DNA of 5,942 nucleotides from Deltaproteobacteria bacterium RBG_13_52_11 (GCA_001797745.1 MGQF01000050.1:113243-119184), one strand, 5' to 3'. Counted from the first letter of the stretch, positions 1 through 4,496 are shown. Program-made: numbers and translations. Notes: generated by a model from the letters alone, not told the origin.

Positions 1-1
1 G

Positions 2-1036
2 ATGGGGGCATTTGTGGGGAGGGGGGACAGGGTCCTCATCAAGCCCAACCTCCTCATTGCCAGGCATCCGGACCGGTGTGTGACGACCCACCCTTCTATT
101 GTAAAGGCTGTGACCCAACTGGTACAGGAGGCGGGGGGAATCCCCGCTATCGGTGACAGCCCGGCCGTGGGGGGTTTGCGCCGCGTCGCTGCCCAGGCGG
201 GGATCGCGGAGGTGGCGGATGAGCTGGGTTGCCCCCTGGTGGAGTTTAAGGAGGTGGCAGAGATAAAGACGGACGAGGCATACACCTTCCGCAGGTTTAA
301 ACTGGCCACGGCCGTCCTGGAGGCCGATGTGGTCATCAACCTCCCCAAGGTCAAAACCCACTCCCAGACGCTTCTCACCCTGGGGGTGAAGAACACCTTC
401 GGCTGTATCCCGGGGATGCGCAAGGCCCAATGGCACCTCAAGGCGGGGATTGATCACGCCTATTTTGCAGGCATGCTCGCAGAACTCTGCCAGATCGTCA
501 AACCGGCCCTGACCATTGCGGACGGGGTCATCGGCATGGAGGGGGACGGACCGGGGAGCGGTGACCCGCGCCCCCTCGGTCTGATCCTGGCCGGGGGGAA
601 CCCCCATGCCCTCGACACCATCATCTGCCAGATCATCGGCGTCCCTCCGGAGGATCTCCTCACCATCCAGGCTGCCCGACAACGGGGGTTTGAGGGGACA
701 AACCCGAAGCAGATAGAGGTCTTGGGCCAGCGGTTGGAGGATCTCGGGATCTCGCCCTTCCGCCTTCCCGGGAGGTTTGACGTACAGTGGAACCTGCCGG
801 GTTTTATCAAGAGACCGCTTAAGAATGTCTTCGTGCCCAAGCCGAGGGTGGATAGAGACCTCTGTAGGGGGTGCGAGGTCTGTGCCGAGGTGTGCCCTCC
901 CCAGGCAATCTCCCTGAGCGACAAAGGGGTGCGGATCGATTACCGCAAGTGCATCCGCTGTTACTGTTGCCAGGAGGTGTGTCCCGAGGGGGCAATGCGC
1001 CTCCAGGAGGGGTGGATAAGAAGGCTTGCCTCATGA
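2..1036 (+). CDS. DUF362 domain protein with C-terminal 2x[4Fe-4S] ferredoxin domain (5' partial)
   Basis: The 344 visible residues form a DUF362 domain (about 1-265) followed by a bacterial ferredoxin domain. DUF362 hallmarks are the opening VLIKPNL, a GDSPA stretch near residue 51, and INLPKVKTH at about 112-120. The ferredoxin part has two CxxCxxCxxxCP motifs, Cys 288/291/294/298 and Cys 317/320/323/327, expected to hold two [4Fe-4S] clusters; Cys322 is an extra cysteine in the second motif. Family members normally have some 20-30 residues before the KPNL stretch, so the ATG at base 2 is probably internal and the gene starts outside the window. There is no signal peptide in what is visible. 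The stop codon overlaps the truA start (ATGA), implying translational coupling. The biochemical role of DUF362-ferredoxin proteins is not settled; an electron-transfer or metal-related function is inference only. Confidence 0.93.
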   Translation: MGAFVGRGDRVLIKPNLLIARHPDRCVTTHPSIVKAVTQLVQEAGGIPAIGDSPAVGGLRRVAAQAGIAEVADELGCPLVEFKEVAEIKTDEAYTFRRFKLATAVLEADVVINLPKVKTHSQTLLTLGVKNTFGCIPGMRKAQWHLKAGIDHAYFAGMLAELCQIVKPALTIADGVIGMEGDGPGSGDPRPLGLILAGGNPHALDTIICQIIGVPPEDLLTIQAARQRGFEGTNPKQIEVLGQRLEDLGISPFRLPGRFDVQWNLPGFIKRPLKNVFVPKPRVDRDLCRGCEVCAEVCPPQAISLSDKGVRIDYRKCIRCYCCQEVCPEGAMRLQEGWIRRLAS

Positions 1037-1770
1037 GGAACATCAAGCTGACCATCGAGTACGATGGAACCGCCTACCACGGCTGGCAGATCCAACCCGG
1101 GCTTAAGACCATCCAGGGGGTGATACGGGAGAGGATCTCCCAGATCACCCAGGAAAAGATAAACCTCCTCGGTGCGGGCAGGACCGATGCCGGGGTCCAT
1201 GCCCTTGGCCAGGTGGCCAACTTCCACACGGAAAGCACCATAGACCTGATTGCTTTGCAGCGGGGGCTGAACAGCCTCCTGGCCCCTGATATTGTGATCA
1301 AGGGCGTGGATGAGGTGGAGGAGGGATTTCACGCCCGCTTCAGCGCCCGCAGCAAGGTATACGAGTATCATATCTTAAATCAACCCTATCCCTCGGCCAT
1401 CGGGCGGAATTACGCTTGGTTCATCCCTCACGAGATTGATCTCACCTCCATGCAAAAATGCGGGAGGCTTCTCATCGGAAGCCACGACTTCTCCTCGTTC
1501 CGGGCCTCGGGTGATGAGAGCCGCCACTCTATAAGAGAAGTTATCCGTCTGGAGATCGAACAGCGGGGGGGTCATCTGATTGTGGTGGCCATCGAGGCCA
1601 ACGCCTTCCTGCGGGAGATGGTCCGCAGCATCGTGGGGACCCTGGTGGCTGTGGGTCGGGGAAAGACCTCCGTTGAGGAGTTTGAGGAGATCTTTCAGGC
1701 CCGGGATCGCCGCAAGGCCGGCATGACCGCCCCGGCACATGGGCTCTTTCTTGCAGAAGTCAAATATTGA
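1033..1770 (+). CDS. truA: tRNA pseudouridine(38-40) synthase TruA
   Basis: TruA converts uridines 38-40 of the tRNA anticodon arm to pseudouridine in the cytoplasm. The 245-aa protein has the usual family length. It shows the N-terminal EYDGTAYHGWQ motif (residues 9-19), the catalytic GAGRTDAGVHA motif with Asp52 as the nucleophile, FHARFSARSKVYEY, GSHDFSSFR, and the C-terminal AFLREMVRSIVGTL with RKAGMTAPAHGLFL. The open frame extends upstream, but ATG 1033 gives the canonical MRNIKLTIEYDG start and overlaps the preceding stop as ATGA; a weak AAGG lies about 8 nt upstream. The gene is followed directly by an intrinsic terminator. Its last ~115 bp recur as a second diverged copy at 3186-3306, so the present 3' end may have been brought in by an insertion or replacement event. 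Confidence 0.97.
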   Translation: MRNIKLTIEYDGTAYHGWQIQPGLKTIQGVIRERISQITQEKINLLGAGRTDAGVHALGQVANFHTESTIDLIALQRGLNSLLAPDIVIKGVDEVEEGFHARFSARSKVYEYHILNQPYPSAIGRNYAWFIPHEIDLTSMQKCGRLLIGSHDFSSFRASGDESRHSIREVIRLEIEQRGGHLIVVAIEANAFLREMVRSIVGTLVAVGRGKTSVEEFEEIFQARDRRKAGMTAPAHGLFLAEVKY

Positions 1771-1781
1771 CGGACTGTTGG

Positions 1782-1822
1782 AAAACGCCCCTCTACCCTG
1801 CGTTTTGGAGACGGGCGTTTTT
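1782..1822 (+). terminator. Rho-independent terminator of the DUF362-truA operon
   Basis: Perfect 9-bp arms AAAACGCCC (1782-1790) and GGGCGTTTT (1813-1821) close a 22-nt loop, inside which CTC (1791-1793) can pair with GAG (1808-1810). The right arm runs into a T-tract. It starts 12 nt after the truA stop, so it ends the plus-strand operon before the A+T-rich region. Confidence 0.85.
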
Positions 1823-1841
1823 AACTAGTGGAAAATTGAGC

Positions 1842-1872
1842 ATGTGCGTCTCTGATTATTTCAAGCGCACAT
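1842..1872. repeat. 7-bp inverted repeat in the truA-downstream gap
   Basis: ATGTGCG (1842-1848) and CGCACAT (1866-1872) are perfect complements around a 17-nt spacer. No T-tract follows on either strand, so it is not an obvious terminator. It lies between two terminators, where no gene is seen. Chance occurrence cannot be excluded. Confidence 0.35.
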
Positions 1873-1930
1873 AGAACAAATGCTGAGTCAGTAAAAACTA
1901 TCTGATTTATCATTAAACTCACTACCAATT

Positions 1931-1962
1931 AAAAAAGGCAGGTCACAATAACCCGCCTTTTT
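1931..1962 (-). terminator. Intrinsic terminator downstream of the 159-aa membrane protein gene
   Basis: GGCAGGT (1937-1943) pairs with ACCCGCC (1951-1957) with one central mismatch. The stem is flanked by A6 (1931-1936) and T5 (1958-1962), so it can act in both directions. On the minus strand it follows the stop codon of the membrane protein gene by about 20 nt. On the plus strand it would back up the truA terminator. Confidence 0.75.
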
Positions 1963-1983
1963 CCTTCATTGATTCAAAAAAAA

Positions 1984-2463
1984 TTAACTTTTGTATAGTG
2001 TTATCCCGGTCCCGCCGATGGCTATCCCCATGATGATCATAAAAACACCAATAAAGATAACAATTTGGGTAACACCGAAGCCCATAAAAGCAAGATAAAG
2101 ATATTGTTCCAAGTTTAAGGCCTGTGCATAAGTCAAATGTCTAAGATTGGTAGGATCGTACTTCTTCCCGCCCACTAGATCACCATATGTTGGGGCTATT
2201 GTCCGGCGATGCTGTTGTATGGTATCACCAGCCATCAATGCCTCTTTCGCCGAATCAACGATCTCACCTTTAGGGGCACCCGGGATGAAGTCAAGGGTTA
2301 TCTTTTCTTGTCGCATCGCATCTCTCAAATAGTAGTATTTCATCACCCCTTGGATACTGAATGCTGCGCCCATGACCACGCCTACTACACCAAGGACTAT
2401 CAGTGTTGTCGGCCAACCACGACTCCGTTTCTTACGTTTGATTGCTTGCCTCTTTTTTGCCAT
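1984..2463 (-). CDS. Uncharacterised small membrane protein with two predicted transmembrane helices
   Basis: I assign no function to this 159-aa protein. The ATG at 2463 is chosen over a longer open frame because AAGGAG (2470-2475) stands 6 nt upstream; the extra residues of the longer frame lie inside the promoter. The N-terminus is strongly basic (KKRQAIKRKKRSR, residues 3-15) and should stay in the cytoplasm. Helix 1 spans about 19-41 (GWPTTLIVLG onward). A polar segment, about 43-118, contains LRDAMRQEKIT, TIAPTYGDLVGG and KKYDPTNLRHLTYAQA. A long Gly/Ile-rich hydrophobic segment follows (about 121-155, with GFGVTQ at 128-133). By the positive-inside rule the middle segment should face outwards. 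I recall similar uncharacterised proteins sharing the EKIT, DPTN..LTYAQA and FGVTQ motifs, so it appears to be a conserved family. Its promoter contains a palindrome shared with the divergent two-CW regulator pseudogene. Confidence 0.88.
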   Translation of the reverse strand: MAKKRQAIKRKKRSRGWPTTLIVLGVVGVVMGAAFSIQGVMKYYYLRDAMRQEKITLDFIPGAPKGEIVDSAKEALMAGDTIQQHRRTIAPTYGDLVGGKKYDPTNLRHLTYAQALNLEQYLYLAFMGFGVTQIVIFIGVFMIIMGIAIGGTGITLYKS

Positions 2464-2469
2464 ATCTCG

Positions 2470-2475
2470 CTCCTT
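2470..2475 (-). promoter_or_regulatory. Shine-Dalgarno deciding the 159-aa protein start
   Basis: Minus-strand AAGGAG sits 6 nt before ATG 2463. It supports this start over the in-frame ATG 45 nt farther upstream, which lies in the promoter/operator. Confidence 0.8.
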
Positions 2476-2493
2476 CTTATTAAAATCTAACTT

Positions 2494-2522
2494 AATATAA
2501 TACCACAATGTGGTACTGTCAA
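2494..2522 (-). promoter_or_regulatory. Sigma70-type promoter with embedded 15-bp palindromic operator
   Basis: Read on the minus strand, a perfect -35 TTGACA (2517-2522) and a -10 TATATT (2494-2499) are separated by exactly 17 nt. The spacer contains the palindrome TACCACATTGTGGTA (2501-2515), two perfect 7-bp arms around one central base. An alternative extended -10, TGGTATTAT, abuts the same palindrome. A protein bound here would sit between -35 and -10, as expected for a repressor. A 13/15 match to the palindrome lies in the promoter of the divergent regulator pseudogene. Confidence 0.8.
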
Positions 2523-2557
2523 GTCTTTTTTTGGTTTTATCTGATAATCAACAGTGC

Positions 2558-2610
2558 AATATTTCAGATATCATCTTTGATGTTTATCATGTGAAATATT
2601 TTTGAAATAT
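2558..2610. repeat. A+T-rich inverted/direct repeat cluster between divergent promoters
   Basis: AATATTTCA (2558-2566) is the exact complement of TGAAATATT (2592-2600). TGAAATAT recurs at 2603-2610, 11 bp from the first copy and so on the same helix face. CATC/GATG (2573-2576, 2580-2583 approximately) can form a small inner hairpin. The rest of 2523-2710 holds no open frame I would trust. A binding site for a second regulator is possible; A+T-richness makes chance symmetry a real alternative. Confidence 0.4.
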
Positions 2611-2710
2611 ATCAGGATTCACTTCTCAGCTCTATTTCCCAGTCTCTCTTCATATGTCTGTTGGCGGATGATTAAGAGGTTTTTACAATAAAAAATAGGA
2701 CTTCCTTTTG

Positions 2711-2729
2711 TGCCACGTTGTGGTATAAT
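2711..2729 (+). promoter_or_regulatory. Extended -10 promoter overlapped by the shared palindromic operator
   Basis: TGCCACGTTGTGGTA (2711-2725) matches the palindrome upstream of the 159-aa gene at 13 of 15 positions. Its last two bases are the first two of a perfect -10 TATAAT (2724-2729), preceded by TGG to give an extended -10. No convincing -35 is seen at 16-18 bp. The predicted start of transcription is about 2736, giving a short leader before the ATG at 2752. This is the promoter of the two-CW regulator remnant, so autoregulation is the natural reading. Confidence 0.72.
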
Positions 2730-2751
2730 CTGAAAAACTGGGTAGCTTTGA

Positions 2752-3134
2752 ATGGACAAAAAGGAGTTCTCCGCGATTCGCAAATATTTGGGAAAGACTT
2801 AGAACGAAATAGCCCAACTGTTAGCTGTTTCTCCCAAGGCCGTACAGAGTTTTGAGCAGGGGTGGAGGAATATCCCTGCTCATATCCAAAGACAGGTATT
2901 ATTCGTTTTGGCCAAGAAAAAAACCTTAGCAGAAGGAATACGCCCTGTTGGATGATACAAAAGTGTCGTATGGTGACCAGACGGCATTGCCCAGCATGGG
3001 AATTTCGCATTGGAGAGCTCTGTTGGTTTATTAATGGGACAATCTGTCAGGAAGCAGTGCAAGAAAGCTGGCTCGAGAAGATGAAGTTATGCCGACAATG
3101 CAAGGTATTCCAACCTATTCTGGCTTCGCTTTAA
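2752..3134 (+). pseudogene. XRE-type helix-turn-helix regulator with two-CW domain, inactivated by a stop codon and a frameshift
   Basis: Starting at ATG 2752 the frame encodes MDKKEFSAIRKYLGKT, then TAG at 2800-2802, then a clear HTH continuing NEIAQLLAVSPKAVQSFEQG and WRNIPAHIQRQ. TAG sits where relatives as I recall them have Gln, so a single CAG-to-TAG change explains it. At the A7 run 2917-2923 the reading must shift by -1 to continue into the C-terminal domain, which stays open to TAA 3132-3134. That domain has the two-CW pattern: CW at 2946-2951, CPAWEF, CWFINGTIC with CW at 3021-3026, and a final CRQC. Seven cysteines in it suggest a metal site (inference). Reconstructed length is about 127 aa. 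The intact protein would be expected to be a DNA-binding regulator of the palindromes in its own promoter and that of the divergent membrane gene. Recoding is conceivable at each lesion alone, but two lesions favour a pseudogene. Confidence 0.85.
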
Positions 3135-3185
3135 GAGAGAGGCTTTGAACCTCATCTATGGTTTCCCCGTTTATTAGATAGCAAT

Positions 3186-3306
3186 GTAGACAGGGGAAAG
3201 ATCTCTCTCGTGGAGTTTGAGGAGATCTTTCAGGCCCGGGATCGCCGCAAAGCCGGCATGACCGCCCCGGCTACACGGGCTGTTTTTAACAGAGGTCAAA
3301 TATTAA
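3186..3306 (+). pseudogene. truA: Orphan 3' tail of a second truA copy
   Basis: In frame from 3186 this encodes VDRGKISLVEFEEIFQARD and RRKAGMTAPA, matching the end of TruA in this window. The core 3213-3271 matches truA 1678-1736 at 58 of 59 positions, while the sequence on each side is more diverged. Removing one extra T near 3272 restores APAHGLFLTEVKY followed by TAA, a valid TruA C-terminus differing from the live copy (LAEVKY). The tail therefore derives from a functional but different truA allele rather than from decay of the present gene. No start codon or catalytic domain precedes it. It may be the displaced original 3' end of truA, left at the far side of an inserted segment (about 1771-3185). 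Confidence 0.88.
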
Positions 3307-3315
3307 GAAACAGAA

Positions 3316-3389
3316 AAGGGGCCAGATCTTGAATTGTGTATTAGAGCTGAAAGGTTGCAGTTGACTTATATTTCAAGACCCGGCCCCTT
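3316..3389. repeat. 74-bp inverted-repeat (MITE/REP-like) element
   Basis: AAGGGGCCAGATCTTGAA (3316-3333) and TTCAAGACCCGGCCCCTT (3372-3389) are 18-nt arms complementary at 16 positions around a 38-nt centre. A half-copy of the right arm lies at 4072-4091, so this is a dispersed repeat rather than a lone hairpin. I recall similar GGGGTC..TCTTGAA palindromes near REP-associated tyrosine transposases in related genomes; that link is inference. Read on the minus strand the stem is followed by a T-rich stretch (TTTTCTGTTTCTT), so it could also terminate transcription of the 100-aa gene, whose stop lies 12 nt away. Confidence 0.7.
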
Positions 3390-3401
3390 ACTCATAGGTA
3401 A

Positions 3402-3704
3402 TTATCTCCTACGACGCTTAGGGGCAGCCTTAGCAGCCTTGGCAGTCTGAACAAAGTCTACGGCAAAGATCACAAGGAATAAACAGCCCAAAATTGCAGG
3501 GACAAGGTAGACCTCTTCATAATTTAGGCCTTCCCACCATCTGCCAAATATCGGGGAACCTAACCAGGCGCCGATCCACCCGATAAGGACCTTGGACAGA
3601 TAGGACCAAAACCCCGGCACGATGTAATACTTAAAGCCAAAATGCAAGATCCCCGAGACCACAACACTGATAATCAACAAAATGAGAAAGCTTAAGAAAT
3701 CCAT
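3402..3704 (-). CDS. Small membrane protein resembling the GlsB/YeaQ/YmgE group
   Basis: This 100-aa protein has three hydrophobic segments at about 3-24, 38-54 and 66-85, and ends in the basic tail KRRRR, which should be cytoplasmic. The Gly-rich second segment (GWIGAWLGSPIFG, 42-54) and the third (VPAILGCLFLVIF, 68-80) recall the transglycosylase-associated/GlsB-YeaQ-YmgE small membrane proteins. The match is by pattern only, and a separate uncharacterised family is equally possible. Other visible elements are HFGFKYYIVPGF (21-32) and RWWEGLNYEEVY (55-66) between helices. The start is well supported: minus-strand GGGAGG (3711-3716) is 6 nt before ATG. Upstream is a -10 TATAAT associated with a strong inverted repeat; downstream is the 74-bp inverted-repeat element. 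No enzymatic residues are evident. GlsB-group proteins are linked to stress responses, but the role here is unknown. Confidence 0.85.
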   Translation of the reverse strand: MDFLSFLILLIISVVVSGILHFGFKYYIVPGFWSYLSKVLIGWIGAWLGSPIFGRWWEGLNYEEVYLVPAILGCLFLVIFAVDFVQTAKAAKAAPKRRRR

Positions 3705-3742
3705 GGTAATCCTCCCTTCATTATTGTTGGTTGGAAATTACT

Positions 3743-3771
3743 ATTATAGATCCCTCACCTATTGAGGGATT
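3743..3771 (-). promoter_or_regulatory. Promoter with operator-like inverted repeat upstream of the 100-aa membrane gene
   Basis: On the minus strand a perfect -10 TATAAT (3743-3748) lies about 40 nt before the start codon. The -35 at 17-bp spacing is poor (AATCCC). The spacer is filled by ATCCCTCA (3750-3757) and TGAGGGAT (3763-3770), a perfect 8-bp inverted repeat with a 5-nt centre. This suggests control by a bound regulator, either a repressor or an activator compensating for the weak -35. Confidence 0.55.
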
Positions 3772-3868
3772 TCCGCTCTGACCTTTACTACAGTAACAAC
3801 CTTAACCCCGGACAGATTTTTTAAAACCGTGCATGATATTTTACGCATTGGTTGGCGTTTTATCGATG

Positions 3869-4001
3869 ATTAAAGAAAAGACCCCTGAAGAGAAATAAGA
3901 CATCTTCAGAGGCCTTATAGTGGTACCTTCTGGAATCTCCCTTCAAGGTTCCCTCCAAAAGATTATGGGTTAACTCGTCTCACCAGACGATCCTTGAATC
4001 A
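3869..4001 (-). ncRNA. Candidate structured small RNA (or leader) on the minus strand
   Basis: A roughly 130-nt unit is bounded by a promoter (4008-4036) and a strong terminator (3871-3915). Between them, TTCAAGG (minus strand, 3992-3998) pairs exactly with CCTTGAA (3942-3948). Nested inside is a perfect 6-bp hairpin TCGTCT-GGTG-AGACGA (3975-3990). No convincing reading frame fits: the only one with a Shine-Dalgarno uses a TTG start and runs through the terminator. I match it to no known RNA family. Alternatives are an attenuated leader for the 100-aa gene at 3704, about 165 nt farther on, or chance structure. Confidence 0.45.
3871..3915 (-). terminator. Strong minus-strand intrinsic terminator
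   Basis: The 13-nt arms AGACCCCTGAAGA (3879-3891) and TCTTCAGAGGCCT (3903-3915) surround an 11-nt loop. In the minus-strand transcript all 13 positions pair, counting two G-U pairs, and the stem is followed by UUUUCUUU. On the plus strand two of these become A-C mismatches and the U-tract is absent, so the element is strand-specific. It ends whatever is transcribed leftward from about 4001 or from the Pmp3-like gene. Confidence 0.75.
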
Positions 4002-4007
4002 GTTATA

Positions 4008-4036
4008 AGTACACCTAATTAAATGGGAAATGTCAA
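4008..4036 (-). promoter_or_regulatory. Putative promoter of the candidate small RNA
   Basis: A perfect minus-strand -35 TTGACA (4031-4036) is followed after 17 nt by TGTACT (4008-4013), a 4/6 match to the -10 consensus. Predicted initiation near 4001 is just before the first arm of the RNA structure. The weak -10 keeps this tentative. Confidence 0.45.
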
Positions 4037-4071
4037 GGGGAATTTTAAGGAGGAAGTTTGTGAATAACTTA

Positions 4072-4091
4072 ATATTTTAAGACCCGACCCC
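4072..4091. repeat. Solo half-copy of the 74-bp inverted-repeat element
   Basis: ATATTTTAAGACCCGACCCC matches 3368-3387 (the right arm of the inverted-repeat element) at 18 of 20 positions. No complementary arm is found in the preceding 350 bp. It may be a decayed element, or the outer end of a unit reaching back to 3316. Confidence 0.6.
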
Positions 4092-4120
4092 ATCTCGTCC
4101 AAAAGAAACAACTCGACGTT

Positions 4121-4157
4121 TGAGTCCTGTCTCAGGGCGTGCCTTCAACAGGACTCA
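4121..4157. repeat. Perfect 10-bp inverted repeat with 17-nt loop
   Basis: TGAGTCCTGT (4121-4130) and ACAGGACTCA (4148-4157) are exact complements. No T-tract follows on either strand, so it is not a canonical terminator, although it lies 34 nt beyond the stop of the Pmp3-like gene and could protect or end its transcript. It may instead be a repeat-element hairpin, being 30 bp from the solo inverted-repeat end. Outside the features already listed, I see nothing else in the gene-free stretch 3705-4190. Confidence 0.55.
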
Positions 4158-4190
4158 GGTGATATGTTTCTGAAAAAGGGCCTTACTGCT

Positions 4191-4373
4191 TTACTTTGTT
4201 ACTATCCACAAGGCGTGGATGATACCCGGAATATAAAAGATGATACAGAGTATGATATTTATCAGAAAATCTTTACCAATGCCCTTTTTGATGAGCACTG
4301 CAATAAAGGGCAACAGTATCGCCAAAATGATGAGCAAAATACTGCTTTTTTTCTTCCCTCTTCTTTTGGCCAT
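4191..4373 (-). CDS. Pmp3/YqaE (UPF0057) family small hydrophobic membrane protein
   Basis: This 60-aa protein carries the family signature almost entirely: ILLPFIAVLIKKGIGKDF, then LINIILC, then YIPGIIHALWIV. It has two transmembrane segments, about 12-28 and 34-56, joined by a short basic Gly/Lys turn, behind a basic N-terminus (MAKRRGKKK). Length is typical (50-60 aa). Family members are stress- or cold-inducible plasma-membrane proteolipids; the yeast member modulates membrane potential, and the bacterial role is poorly known. The start is firm: minus-strand AAGGAGG (4381-4387) stands 7 nt upstream of ATG 4373. It is the third small membrane protein gene on this strand in the window. No good promoter is obvious in 4388-4526, although palindromes are present. 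A frame on the opposite strand is a shadow. Confidence 0.93.
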   Translation of the reverse strand: MAKRRGKKKSSILLIILAILLPFIAVLIKKGIGKDFLINIILCIIFYIPGIIHALWIVTK

Positions 4374-4459
4374 TGTTCTTCCTCCTTCTTCTTTTTAATC
4401 ATAATTTAGATGTTATATTGACACTTCTCACTCTCTCTATTGCTGATCTATTGCAATGT

Positions 4460-4496
4460 CTCATGAGTCATTCTAGGAACGTTATCACGTGTAAAC
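4460..4496. promoter_or_regulatory. Palindromes in the Pmp3-like/tsaD divergent intergenic region
   Basis: CTCATGAG (4460-4467) is a perfect 8-bp palindrome. GTTATCACGTGTAAAC (4481-4496) is a 16-bp palindrome around CACGTG, broken only at two symmetric position pairs. Both lie in the 313-bp gap between the divergent Pmp3-like and tsaD genes and could be protein-binding sites. The rest of 4388-4526 is A+T-rich and unremarkable. Confidence 0.35.

Noticed and set aside
871..1032. Longer open frame extending truA upstream
   Set aside because: It translates the ferredoxin coding region out of frame and adds no TruA-like sequence; ATG 1033 gives the canonical N-terminus and ATGA coupling.
2147..2490. 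Plus-strand frames opposite the 159-aa membrane gene
   Set aside because: Shadows of a minus-strand gene that has a good ribosome site, promoter, terminator and membrane topology.
2800..2802. TAG as a pyrrolysine or readthrough codon
   Set aside because: A second lesion lies downstream in the same gene, and no pyrrolysine machinery is visible in the window; a CAG-to-TAG mutation is simpler.
2862..3134. A 90-aa plus-strand frame starting at ATG 2862
   Set aside because: Its first ~25 residues are the HTH gene read out of frame; the real relation is a frameshifted two-CW regulator starting at 2752.
3316..3389. Possible CRISPR repeat or tRNA-like fold in the inverted-repeat element
   Set aside because: Only one complete copy and one half-copy, no regular spacers, and no tRNA arms or anticodon loop.
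3860..3946. 28-codon minus-strand frame with TTG start after GGAGGG
   Set aside because: It runs straight through the strong terminator and has no recognisable sequence; the structured-RNA reading fits better.
4164..4409. 81-aa plus-strand frame
   Set aside because: It is antisense to the clear Pmp3-family gene, with no family resemblance and no Shine-Dalgarno support.
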